DNA of 35,663 nucleotides from the NCBI RefSeq assembly GCF_949296715.1, contig NZ_CASFQD010000026.1:1-35663 (forward strand), in the 5' to 3' direction. The stretch's first letter is position 1. Every line of letters begins with the position of its first letter. A model generated the notes under the pieces. It was not told the DNA's origin. It saw only the letters and a list, made by a program, of their open reading frames with translations, and made no database searches. Origin of the DNA: an uncultured Alistipes sp. GTDB lineage: Bacteria > Bacteroidota > Bacteroidia > Bacteroidales > Rikenellaceae. A program made the position numbers and the translations under genes. This document shows, piece by piece, positions 15,460 to 22,839 of the stretch.

Positions 15460-16611
15460 TTACTGGTTGAGGTATTCCGCGGCCAGCGCCCGGGCCTCGG
15501 CATCCGAGGCGGCGAAGGCGGCAAGGTCGGGCGACGCGACGAACGTCGCGCGCGTCAGGGCGTATTCGATCGCCCGCACGATGTCGAGCCATGCGCAGCG
15601 GCGGGAGAGAAAGGCCGCGACGGCCGCTTCGTTCGCGCCGTTCATCGTGCAGGCCGCCGTGCCGCCGCGCTGCAGGCAGTCGTAAGCGATGTCGAGGGCG
15701 GGGTATTTCGCGCGGTCGACCTCGGCGAAGGTCAGCTGCGGGTGTTCGAGGAAGCTGAAGCGCTCGCCCGGACGGTGGGCCCGGTCGGGGTACATCAGCG
15801 CGAGGCTGATCGGCATGCGCATGTCGGGTGTTCCGAGCTGCGCCTTGATGGCGCCGTCCTCGAATTCGACCATCGAGTGGACGATCGACTGCGGGTGCAT
15901 CACGACGGAGATCTTCTCGGCGGGCGTGCCGAAGAGCCAGTGGGCCTCGATGACCTCGAAGCCCTTGTTGACGAGCGTCGAGGAGTCGATCGTGATCTTC
16001 GCGCCCATGTTCCACTGGGGGTGGTGCAGCGCCTGCTCCACGGTGACCGAGGCGAGTTCCTCGCGCCGCAGGTCGCGGAAGGCGCCGCCGCTGCAGGTGA
16101 TGATCAGACGCCGGATCGGGGCCCGTTCGCCCACGAGGCACTGGAAGATGGCCGAATGCTCCGAGTCGATCGGCAGGATGGGGGCCTTGTGCCGGCGCGC
16201 AAGGGGCATGACGTATGAACCGCCCACGACGAGCGACTCCTTGTTGGCCAATGCGAGTTTCTTGCCCGCCTCGAGCGCTGCGACCGTGGGGGCCAGGCCG
16301 GCATAGCCGACCAGGGCGTTCACCACGACGTCGACGTTGCCCGCGGCGGCGACCTGCGCCACGGCCTCGTCCCCGGCGTAGACCTTCGTGTCGGTGTCGG
16401 ACAGTGCGTCGCGCAGGGCCTCGTGGCAGGCCTTGTCGGCGATGACGACCGTGTCGGCGTCGAATTCCCGGGCCTGCGCGGCCAGCTGCTGCCAGTTGCG
16501 ATGGGCCGTCAGCGTGCGGACCTCGAACCGGTCGGGGTTCTCGCGCGCGATGTCGAGCGTCTGCACGCCGATCGATCCGGTCGAGCCCAGTATGGCGAGT
16601 CGTTGTTTCAT
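15460..16611 (-). CDS. dxr: 1-deoxy-D-xylulose 5-phosphate reductoisomerase
   Basis: DXR makes 2-C-methyl-D-erythritol 4-phosphate from deoxyxylulose phosphate with NADPH, the committed step of the MEP isoprenoid route. The 383-residue protein is of normal length. It shows the NADPH motif GSTGSIG at residues 9-15, VVVNALVGYAGL, ALANKESLV, the metal and substrate site in SGGAFRDL and HPQWNMGAKITIDSSTLVNKG (cut here as HPQWNMGAKI and TIDSSTLVNKG), the flexible loop with HPQSIVHSM, and RMPISLALMYP. The gene lies 8 bp after the M23 gene and 10 bp before rseP. Confidence 0.97.
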   Translation of the reverse strand: MKQRLAILGSTGSIGVQTLDIARENPDRFEVRTLTAHRNWQQLAAQAREFDADTVVIADKACHEALRDALSDTDTKVYAGDEAVAQVAAAGNVDVVVNALVGYAGLAPTVAALEAGKKLALANKESLVVGGSYVMPLARRHKAPILPIDSEHSAIFQCLVGERAPIRRLIITCSGGAFRDLRREELASVTVEQALHHPQWNMGAKITIDSSTLVNKGFEVIEAHWLFGTPAEKISVVMHPQSIVHSMVEFEDGAIKAQLGTPDMRMPISLALMYPDRAHRPGERFSFLEHPQLTFAEVDRAKYPALDIAYDCLQRGGTAACTMNGANEAAVAAFLSRRCAWLDIVRAIEYALTRATFVASPDLAAFAASDAEARALAAEYLNQ

Positions 16612-16619
16612 GCTGTGTG

Positions 16620-17489
16620 TCAGAAAACGATGTATCCTTCGGGGTCTACGGGCTTGCCGTTGCTCCAGAGTTCGAACTCGAAACGCGGGACCTCTCCGTT
16701 CACGGCCTCGGCGTTGTAGCCGATCTGTTCGCCCGGACGGATGGCCTGTCCCGGGGTCACGAGCGACTGCGACAGCTGCCGGTAGACCGAAATCAGGTTC
16801 CCGGCGTGCTGGATGCAGACGACGTATCCCGTTTCGGGGCTCCAGAGGCTCATGACCACCGTGCCCTTGTCGATGGCCGTGATGCGGTCGCCGGCCGTGG
16901 CCGCGATCTTCACGCCCAGCTGTCCGGCGGCGATGTCGAAGCGGTCGGTGATGATGCCGTCGACGGGGGCCGTCAGCTGGATGGCTTCACGCACCAGCCG
17001 GCGCGAGGCCGCATTGTCGCCCGTCAGTGAGTAGGGACCGTCGCCCTCCATTTCGGCGCGCAGCAGCGAGTCTTCGTGCGACGGCATGACGAGCACCTTG
17101 CTGATGCGCGTGCTGTCCGATGCGGGCAGCGTCCGTGCAACGGGGGTCTGGCCCTCCAGAATCAGTGCGATGTTCTCGTTGTAGGTCATCATGTCGTTCA
17201 TCATGCGCTCCATGGAGTCCAGGCGGATGATGTTCTGCACGAGGCTTTCGCGCGAACGGTCGGCCTCGGTCCGGTAGCCCGGCAGGAACTCCAGCGCGGG
17301 CGTATAGGCCACCAGCGACAGAATCAGAATGAACATCAGCAGGATGAATGCGACGAATCCCGCGAAGATGCTCGCGGGCGAGAGGTGGATGTGCCACTCC
17401 TCGGAGTTGTCCGTGGCGTTGAGCATGTTGAAGCGCCGCTTGCGGAAGAACCCGCGCCACCAGGAGCGTATGCTTTTGAGCAGTTTCAT
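16620..17489 (-). CDS. Degenerate M23 (LytM-fold) envelope protein, probably not a peptidase
   Basis: A 289-residue protein with a basic cytoplasmic start (RSWWRGFFRKRR), one membrane helix at about residues 41-63, a helical linker to about 115, and an M23/LytM-like domain at about 174-283. The fold pattern is clear (GDRITAIDKGTVV, then GYVVCIQHAGNLISVYRQL, then PGQAIRPGEQIGYN, then EFELWSNGKPVDPEGYI). The zinc ligands are missing: the H-x3-D site reads Q190-L-G-V-K194, the Y-x-H position reads YRQ, and H-x-H reads R269-F-E271. It is therefore likely a regulatory or structural LytM-like protein, as EnvC and NlpD are, rather than an enzyme. It heads the dxr-rseP-radA operon, with a leader of about 95 nt. 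Confidence 0.88.
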   Translation of the reverse strand: MKLLKSIRSWWRGFFRKRRFNMLNATDNSEEWHIHLSPASIFAGFVAFILLMFILILSLVAYTPALEFLPGYRTEADRSRESLVQNIIRLDSMERMMNDMMTYNENIALILEGQTPVARTLPASDSTRISKVLVMPSHEDSLLRAEMEGDGPYSLTGDNAASRRLVREAIQLTAPVDGIITDRFDIAAGQLGVKIAATAGDRITAIDKGTVVMSLWSPETGYVVCIQHAGNLISVYRQLSQSLVTPGQAIRPGEQIGYNAEAVNGEVPRFEFELWSNGKPVDPEGYIVF

Positions 17490-17593
17490 CTGTCAGGTCT
17501 TGTCGATGCGCCCGGTTCCGTATCGGCCGGCCTGCGAGGTTTCCGTTCCGGCTACCTCTGCCGGTCCTGTCCCGGGCGGAAATTTAGCATTTG

Positions 17594-17625
17594 CAAAGAT
17601 AGCATAAGCCGCGCGGAATGCCAAA
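17594..17625 (-). promoter_or_regulatory. Promoter of the leftward M23-dxr-rseP-radA operon
   Basis: On the minus strand TTTG (17625-17622) and TATCTTTG (17601-17594) are 20 bp apart, a full match to the Bacteroidetes promoter consensus. No other such promoter was noticed before the operon's last gene. Confidence 0.8.
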
Positions 17626-17688
17626 TTTATTTGGCGGTTCGCCGCATGGAACTTTTTTGCGCCCCGGCGGCCGAAATTGATGAAAAGG

Positions 17689-17720
17689 CTTGCAGGTAGA
17701 GCCGGAATTTGTTAACTTTG
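17689..17720 (+). promoter_or_regulatory. Promoter of the nucleotidyltransferase gene
   Basis: TAACTTTG at 17713-17720 with CTTG at 17689-17692, 20 bp apart. Transcription should begin about 30 nt before the ATG at 17757. The gap 17490-17756 thus holds two divergent promoters and nothing else that I can identify. Confidence 0.7.
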
Positions 17721-17756
17721 TAGTTGTTTCGACTCAACGCCAAAAAACAATAGAAT

Positions 17757-18671
17757 ATGGTAAAACCCACATTACTGGTCCTCGCGGCGGGCATGGGTTC
17801 CCGCTACGGATCGCTCAAACAGATGGACGGTGTAGGCCCCAACAACGAGGCGATCATCGACTATTCGATCTACGACGCCATCCGCGCCGGCTTCGGCAAG
17901 GTGGTGTTCGTCATCCGCCACTACTTCGCCGAGGAGTTTCTGGAGATTTTCAATGAAGAGCGCTTCGGCGGCAAGATCGCCGTGGAGGTTGTCTATCAGG
18001 AGCTCGAAAACCTGCCCGAAGGGGTCACCGTGCCCGAAGGCCGTGTGAAGCCGTGGGGTACGAACCACGCCGTGATGATGGCTGCGAAGGCCATTCACGA
18101 GCCCTTTGCCGTCATCAATGCCGATGATTTCTACGGGGCAGATGCCTACCGGACGATCAGCGCCTACCTCTCGCAGCTCGGAGAGAGCAGAAACCACTAC
18201 TGCATGGTGGCCTACGACCTGAACCGGACCCTTTCGGAGAACGGTACCGTCTCGCGCGGTGTCTGCACGGTCAACGACAAGGGCAACCTCGCGTCGATGG
18301 TCGAGCGCACGCAGATCGAGCGCCTGGCCGACGGCAAGATCGTCTTCCATGACGGCGGCGCCGACGAGGAACTGGCCGAGAATACACCCGTGTCGATGAA
18401 TCTCTTTGGTTTCACGCCCGACTATTTCGACTATTCCGAGGCCTATTTCCGCACGTGGTACGACCAGAACCACGAGAATCTGAAGAGCGAGTTCTACATC
18501 CCGACGATGGTCAACAAACTGATCTCCGACGGCACTGTCGATTTGCATGTGCTGCGTTCGTCGGCCCAGTGGCACGGCGTCACCTACAAGGAGGACAAAC
18601 CGGCGCTGATGGCAGCCATCGAAAAGATGATCGCCGGAGGGGAGTATCCGCGCGATCTCTGGAAAAAGTAG
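17757..18671 (+). CDS. Nucleotidyltransferase family protein (NTP_transferase fold)
   Basis: A 304-residue cytoplasmic enzyme of the sugar-phosphate nucleotidyltransferase fold. The N-terminal signature LVLAAGMGSRYGSLKQMD carries the G-x-G-x-R-x(5)-K-Q pattern of the nucleotide-binding loop, and AVINADDFYG holds the metal-binding acidic pair. The rest (VSMNLFGFTPDYFDY, KSEFYIPTMVN) matches a conserved Bacteroidetes group commonly annotated as nucleotidyltransferase or sugar-phosphate nucleotidyltransferase; the sugar is not known. It is a single-gene unit with its own promoter and terminator. Nearby surface polysaccharide export genes on the other strand suggest, but do not show, a role in supplying activated sugar. 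Confidence 0.88.
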   Translation: MVKPTLLVLAAGMGSRYGSLKQMDGVGPNNEAIIDYSIYDAIRAGFGKVVFVIRHYFAEEFLEIFNEERFGGKIAVEVVYQELENLPEGVTVPEGRVKPWGTNHAVMMAAKAIHEPFAVINADDFYGADAYRTISAYLSQLGESRNHYCMVAYDLNRTLSENGTVSRGVCTVNDKGNLASMVERTQIERLADGKIVFHDGGADEELAENTPVSMNLFGFTPDYFDYSEAYFRTWYDQNHENLKSEFYIPTMVNKLISDGTVDLHVLRSSAQWHGVTYKEDKPALMAAIEKMIAGGEYPRDLWKK

Positions 18672-18745
18672 GTTTCGTGCATTCCGTTCCGGGCGGTGCC
18701 GGTATCCGTGCAACCTGTTCGGAATAGAACCTATCTATCATTCAT

Positions 18746-18783
18746 CCGGGCTGTATGTCGATGACATGCAGCCCGGTTTTTTT
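18746..18783 (+). terminator. Rho-independent terminator of the nucleotidyltransferase gene
   Basis: A 14-bp stem (18746-18759 with 18763-18776, one T-G wobble, loop GAT) is followed directly by seven T. It lies 75 bp after the stop codon. Confidence 0.88.
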
Positions 18784-18952
18784 ATCATTACCCGATTTTT
18801 GCGTTTGGTTCAGGCTCCCCGGCCGGTATCGGCAGTGTGTCTTACCGGCAGAAATCTGCAGGAGCAGGGCAGTGCCCTTTGTTGGAAGAACAGCCCTTTT
18901 CAATCTTCGGCAAGCGGCTCTTTCCCTTTTGGCCTACCCCCTCCCTCATATC

Positions 18953-18986
18953 AAAAAAGGCAGGGCACGCGAACGTACCCTGCCTT
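18953..18986 (-). terminator. Rho-independent terminator of the polysaccharide export operon
   Basis: AAGGCAGGG at 18957-18965 pairs with CCCTGCCTT at 18978-18986; an inner ACG/CGT pair lengthens the hairpin. On the minus strand the stem ends in a run of T (18958-18953). It begins about 35 bp after the stop of the HAD gene, the last gene of the leftward operon. Confidence 0.85.
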
Positions 18987-19020
18987 AAGAGTGTGCCGGA
19001 GAATCTCCGGATATTTTTTG

Positions 19021-19410
19021 TCAGTCTAAAAATCCCTGGTCGACCAGCAACTCCCTTACACGCGGCCAGTCGACGACCGGCCGGCTGCACCCGTCGACGA
19101 AACGCAGCGGAATGCCGAGGCTGCTGTCGTCGATGTAGAGATCGGCATAGACCTTCGGCGACTCCGTCCATTTGCGCTGCGAGGGGTTCTCGTTGATCGC
19201 ATAGAGCGGAATGCCCCGGCTCCGGAACCAGTTGACTGCCTGCTCCAGCAGTGCGCCGTGACGCATCGTATGGAGAATCAGCCGGTAGCCGTTTCCGACC
19301 AACTCCTTCAGCACCGGGACGGCGCCCGCATCCTCCCCGATCAGGGGATATTCGTGCGTGACGACCGTTCCGTCGAAGTCGAGTGCGATGGTGGCGTTGC
19401 GGATAGCCAT
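19021..19410 (-). CDS. Small HAD-superfamily phosphatase-like protein (BT0820/BcbF-like)
   Basis: A 129-residue minimal HAD protein without a cap domain. Motif I is ALDFDGTVV with the nucleophile D11 and acid D13, motif II is the Thr in LILHTMR, and motif IV is the Asp pair in ADLYIDDSSLG. A clear motif III Lys is less obvious; K144-type spacing is not reached, and Lys in ESPKVYAD may serve. The size and the pattern of an early G-E-D/E then A-x-x-x-L-K-E-L resemble the small Bacteroides HAD proteins and the BcbF/EcbF type found in capsule loci. Here it follows the Wzc-like gene by 6 bp, so a role in polysaccharide synthesis or export is plausible. Its substrate is unknown. Confidence 0.8.
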   Translation of the reverse strand: MAIRNATIALDFDGTVVTHEYPLIGEDAGAVPVLKELVGNGYRLILHTMRHGALLEQAVNWFRSRGIPLYAINENPSQRKWTESPKVYADLYIDDSSLGIPLRFVDGCSRPVVDWPRVRELLVDQGFLD

Positions 19411-19416
19411 GGCCGG

Positions 19417-21864
19417 TTATCGTCTGATCTTGCGGGCCAGTCTGCGCAGGAAGAGCATGATCCGCTTGCGGTAGCTGTCTTCCTGTTTGTCGTCATAGCC
19501 GTATCCATAACCGTATCCGTATCCGTAGCCATATCCGTATCCGTGACGGTGCGTGCGGGTGCCGTTCAGTACGATGCTCATGTTGTGGAGTTTCTTCTCC
19601 CGGTAGAGCCGTTCGATGTCGGGCAGCTGGCGACGGTCGAGGACCCCTTCGCGCACGATGTAGAGGCAGAGGTCCGACAAACGGTCGGTGATGACGGCGT
19701 CGGCAACCGACATGGCCGGCGTGCTGTCGAGGAAGATGTAGTCGTACTGCGTGCGCAGGTCGGCAACGAGTTTGTCGAGTTTCTCCGAGAGCAGCATCTC
19801 GGTGGGGTTGGGCGGCTGGATGCCGGCCAGAATCACGTCGAGGTTCTTGTGGATTCCCGGATTCTGGATCAGCTCCTTGTAGTCGGTGACCGTACCGGCC
19901 AGGTAGCCCGTGATGCCCCGCTTGCTGTTGCCCATTCCGAGTTGCGTGGAGAGGGCGTGGCGCCGCAGGTCGAGGTCGACCAGAATAACGCGTTTCCCGG
20001 CCATGGCCAGGGTCATGGCGAGGTTCATGGCGACGAAAGTCTTGCCGGCGTGGGGGTCCGAAGAGGTGAAGTGTACGCTCTGGACCGTCTTGCCCGAGGA
20101 GACGTTCATGAAGGTCATGTTCGAACGCAGGATGCGGAAAGCCTCCGACAGCGGGTCGCGTCCCGTTTCACGGACGACGATACCCGTCTTGGTCTCGCCG
20201 TCGTAGTTGGGAATGTCACCGAGGAAGGGTACGCTGAGGTTGTCCTCGATATCCTTGCGGCCGCGGATGGTGGTGTCGAGCATGCCGATGAGGAAGAGCA
20301 GTCCGAACGGAATGGCCAGGCCGGCGATCAGGGCGACGGCCAGGATAATCATCGAACGGGGGGCTACCGGATTGGAACTGCCGTATGCCAGGTCAATCGT
20401 CCGGGAGTTCGACTCGGCGATGGCGTAGTTGAGCTGCGTCTCCTCCTGCTTGTTGAGCAGGTAGAGGAAGAGCTCCTCCTTGATCTTCTGCTGGCGCGTG
20501 ATGCCGAGGATGACCTTCTCCTGCGACGGCATGGTCGAGATGCGGCGGTTTGCCTGCTCCTCCTCTTCGCGCAGGGCCTTGCGCTGGATTTCGAGTGCCG
20601 AGATGTGCGAATCGAGCGATGCGAGGATCGAGTGGCGCAGGGATGAGAGCACGTTGTTCAGCTCCTGCATGACAGGGCTGTTTTCGGTACTGTTTTCAGC
20701 CAGCTTGTCCCGGCGCAGGACCACATTGTTGTATTTGTCGATCTGCGTAGATACTGCCGCATTGTCGATGGATGCCAGTACGGGGATCAGCATGCCGGCA
20801 TTGGCCGTATCGGTAAGATAGGTGCGGATAAATTCGGCCACGTTGATCTGGTTGTCCAAGGACAGCCCTTCACTCTTGTAGCGGGAGCTCTCCGTGACGG
20901 TGCGGGCCGCCTCCGAAGAGATGTCGATCATCTGGTTGTCCTTCTTGATATCCTCGATGCTGCGGTCCACGTCGCCCAGCTCCTTTCCGATAACGTCCAG
21001 ACGGGCCTGGATGAACTCCGCCGTGCGGACCGATATCTGCCGTTTGTCGCCGATGGCGTCGTCTTCGTATGCGGCGATCAGGGTGTTGATCACATCCTCG
21101 GCCCGCTTCGGAATCGTGTTGCTCATCGAGATGGTCACGATCGAAGCATCCTTGCTGGCCACGTCGCACTTCACGGCCGCACGGTAGCCGCTGGTTGCGG
21201 CGGCAAGCGAACTTTTCCCTACATGGATCGGTTCGTCGAGGTACTTCTCGTCGTCCATGTAGAGCGTCTTGTTTACCACGATACGGCCTACGGGGGTGGC
21301 GATCGTATCGCCGTATTGGGCGGTCAGCACCCGCTTGCTCTCCTGCTTGGAGATGAATTCGTCATCGAAGTGGGTCAGTCGGATTTTGTCGCCTTCGAGC
21401 GGGGTGATCTCCATCGAGCAGGAGAGTTTGTCGTTGTTGTCGACGAACTTTACCTCGATGGGGCTCTGCGTGTAGAGCGCGCGTGTCCGCAACCGCTCCT
21501 GAACCGTGTAGTTCATGGTCAGGTTGAGCCGCTTGACCACCTCCTCCATCAGCCGGCGCGACTGGAGAATGTAGACCTCGTTGTCGACATTGCGGCGCGA
21601 CTGGAATCCGGCCAGGTCGCTGAAGGCCTGCAGCTCCACGTCACCGCCCTTGCGGCTGTCCTTCACGAGAATCGTGGCCGTGCGACTGTATACCTTGGGT
21701 GTGCTCGCCAGATAATAATAGGCAATGCAGAGACAGAGAACGACCGAAAGGACGAACCAGTACCAGTTGTCGATCACCATGCGGATGATGTCGTGCAGGG
21801 AGATGTTGGTCGCATTTGCGTCGGAGTCCTGTGCCGACGGCTGATTGGTATAATGTTCTGTCAT
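19417..21864 (-). CDS. Wzc-like polysaccharide co-polymerase and tyrosine autokinase
   Basis: An 815-residue inner-membrane protein that controls chain length and export of surface polysaccharide. The N-terminal Wzz domain has a first helix at about residues 37-55 (WFVLSVVLCLCIAYYYL), a long periplasmic coiled-coil part, and a second helix at about 510-530 (MIILAVALIAGLAIPFGLLFL). The cytoplasmic BY-kinase domain has Walker A SSDPHAGKTF near residue 601, Walker A' VILVDLDLRRH and a Walker B YIFLDSTPAMSVAD. The C-terminus carries the phosphorylation cluster as eight Gly-Tyr pairs at residues 775-790, then a further Tyr near 797 and a basic end. It starts 7 bp after the Wza-like gene. Confidence 0.95.
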   Translation of the reverse strand: MTEHYTNQPSAQDSDANATNISLHDIIRMVIDNWYWFVLSVVLCLCIAYYYLASTPKVYSRTATILVKDSRKGGDVELQAFSDLAGFQSRRNVDNEVYILQSRRLMEEVVKRLNLTMNYTVQERLRTRALYTQSPIEVKFVDNNDKLSCSMEITPLEGDKIRLTHFDDEFISKQESKRVLTAQYGDTIATPVGRIVVNKTLYMDDEKYLDEPIHVGKSSLAAATSGYRAAVKCDVASKDASIVTISMSNTIPKRAEDVINTLIAAYEDDAIGDKRQISVRTAEFIQARLDVIGKELGDVDRSIEDIKKDNQMIDISSEAARTVTESSRYKSEGLSLDNQINVAEFIRTYLTDTANAGMLIPVLASIDNAAVSTQIDKYNNVVLRRDKLAENSTENSPVMQELNNVLSSLRHSILASLDSHISALEIQRKALREEEEQANRRISTMPSQEKVILGITRQQKIKEELFLYLLNKQEETQLNYAIAESNSRTIDLAYGSSNPVAPRSMIILAVALIAGLAIPFGLLFLIGMLDTTIRGRKDIEDNLSVPFLGDIPNYDGETKTGIVVRETGRDPLSEAFRILRSNMTFMNVSSGKTVQSVHFTSSDPHAGKTFVAMNLAMTLAMAGKRVILVDLDLRRHALSTQLGMGNSKRGITGYLAGTVTDYKELIQNPGIHKNLDVILAGIQPPNPTEMLLSEKLDKLVADLRTQYDYIFLDSTPAMSVADAVITDRLSDLCLYIVREGVLDRRQLPDIERLYREKKLHNMSIVLNGTRTHRHGYGYGYGYGYGYGYGYDDKQEDSYRKRIMLFLRRLARKIRR
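19495..19542. repeat. Hexamer repeat coding for (Gly-Tyr)8
   Basis: Eight tandem 6-bp units encode alternating Gly-Tyr at the C-terminus of the Wzc-like kinase. Both codons of Tyr and several of Gly are used, so the repeat is not perfect at the DNA level. In-frame unit gain or loss would change the number of phosphorylation sites. Confidence 0.85.
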
Positions 21865-21871
21865 GGTTCTT

Positions 21872-22666
21872 TTATCTTGTGAGTGTTACGATAAGCGTAG
21901 CCACAGAGATGGCGGTACTTATGAGCGAAAGGTAGAAACTGCGGTTTTGGTTGATTTCACCCGTCTGGGCCTTGTACTTGTTGGGCTTTACGTAGATCAC
22001 GTCGTTCTGCTGGATGTAGAAGGCCGGGGAGTTGAAAATCTCCTTTGAGGTGAGGTCGAGGTACTCGATCGTGCGGACCCCGTCCACTTCACGCTGCACG
22101 GCCACCTCGTTGCGGATACCGAAGACGGTCATGTCGCCCGCCATGGCCAGGGCATCGAAGATCGATATCTTGTCGCGCGTGACATTGTACTGCCCCGGAC
22201 GGGCCACTTCGCCGATGACCGAGATCTTCATGTCGTCGAACTGCACGTTGACCGTGGGGTCGTTGATATAGCCGCCTTCCCGGATTTTTCCGGCGATGGT
22301 TTCTGCCAACTCATGGCGCGTAAGACCGTTGCACTGCACCTTTCCGATTACGGGCATTTCGAGACAGCCCTGCTCGTCCACGGTGCGGACCTGCAGGGAC
22401 TGCGATGTGGAGGCCGAACTGACCTGACCTCCTGTCAACGAATTGTACGAGGTGGCTGCGTTGAACGGCACGGCGAGTTCGGGGTCCTTGCTGTTGACCA
22501 CGACGGTCAGCCGGTCGAAGGGCTTGATGCGGATCTGGCCCTCTTCGGCGATCTGTTCGGGTGTGTAGGGTCGTGCGTCCTGAAGATACCAGACGCGCTT
22601 CTGGGCTGCGCACGAAGTCAGCAGGAGGGTGATGAGCGCTACTGCTGCTAATCGGAGTCGATTCAT
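21872..22666 (-). CDS. Wza-like polysaccharide export lipoprotein
   Basis: A 264-residue outer-membrane-associated protein of the polysaccharide export (Wza/OPX) family. It has a lipobox LITLLLTSC with lipidated Cys at residue 19, then the poly_export domain (IRIKPFDRLTVVVNSKDPEL and on to VIGKVQCNGLTRHELAETI), and an SLBB-type motif VSVIGEVARPGQYNV. A hydrophobic C-terminal helix (FYLSLISTAISVATLIVTL) is typical of the Bacteroidetes form. It forms the exit channel for polysaccharide and works with the Wzc-like protein encoded 7 bp downstream. No glycosyltransferase, flippase or polymerase gene is in the window. Confidence 0.94.
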   Translation of the reverse strand: MNRLRLAAVALITLLLTSCAAQKRVWYLQDARPYTPEQIAEEGQIRIKPFDRLTVVVNSKDPELAVPFNAATSYNSLTGGQVSSASTSQSLQVRTVDEQGCLEMPVIGKVQCNGLTRHELAETIAGKIREGGYINDPTVNVQFDDMKISVIGEVARPGQYNVTRDKISIFDALAMAGDMTVFGIRNEVAVQREVDGVRTIEYLDLTSKEIFNSPAFYIQQNDVIYVKPNKYKAQTGEINQNRSFYLSLISTAISVATLIVTLTR

Positions 22667-22697
22667 TGTGAAAAAAGGCGTTTTATTGTATTGTGCG

Positions 22698-22705
22698 CAA
22701 AGTTA
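22698..22705 (-). promoter_or_regulatory. -7 element of the Wza-like/Wzc-like/HAD operon
   Basis: The minus strand reads TAACTTTG, 31 bp before the ATG at 22666. No clear TTTG box is seen 19-21 bp further upstream. Confidence 0.55.
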
Positions 22706-22812
22706 ATAAAAATCCCCGAAAAAAAGACACTCCCGGCCTGTCTATTGTCATTGTTTTTCACAAATATGTAAGCGAGACCACCTTGCGTCTGTTTTTTATC
22801 GTGAAAAAATCG

Positions 22813-22820
22813 TATATTTG
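22813..22820 (+). promoter_or_regulatory. -7 element of the GH13 gene
   Basis: TATATTTG matches TAnnTTTG and lies 19 bp before the ATG at 22840, so the leader would be very short. A weak TCTG at 22788-22791 is 21 bp upstream. Confidence 0.55.
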
Positions 22821-22839
22821 GCCTCCCGAAAATGAAAAT

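Larger units (their letters stand above)
18672..19020. other. 349-bp convergent gap with two terminators
   Basis: The gap holds a rightward terminator at 18746-18783 and a leftward terminator at 18953-18986, described separately. The roughly 170 bp between them shows no coding or RNA gene that I can support. A short palindrome CCGGAGAATCTCCGG at 18997-19011 has no room for a loop of normal size and is probably chance. Confidence 0.7.

Noticed and set aside
12957..15470. 837-codon open frame on the plus strand opposite rseP, the acetyltransferase and LUD genes
   Set aside because: It spans three well-supported genes and the gaps between them on the other strand, and has no recognisable domain or signal.
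18997..19011. Palindrome CCGGAGAATCTCCGG
   Set aside because: Too short a centre for a hairpin loop and no second copy seen; it may be a chance palindrome next to the real leftward terminator.
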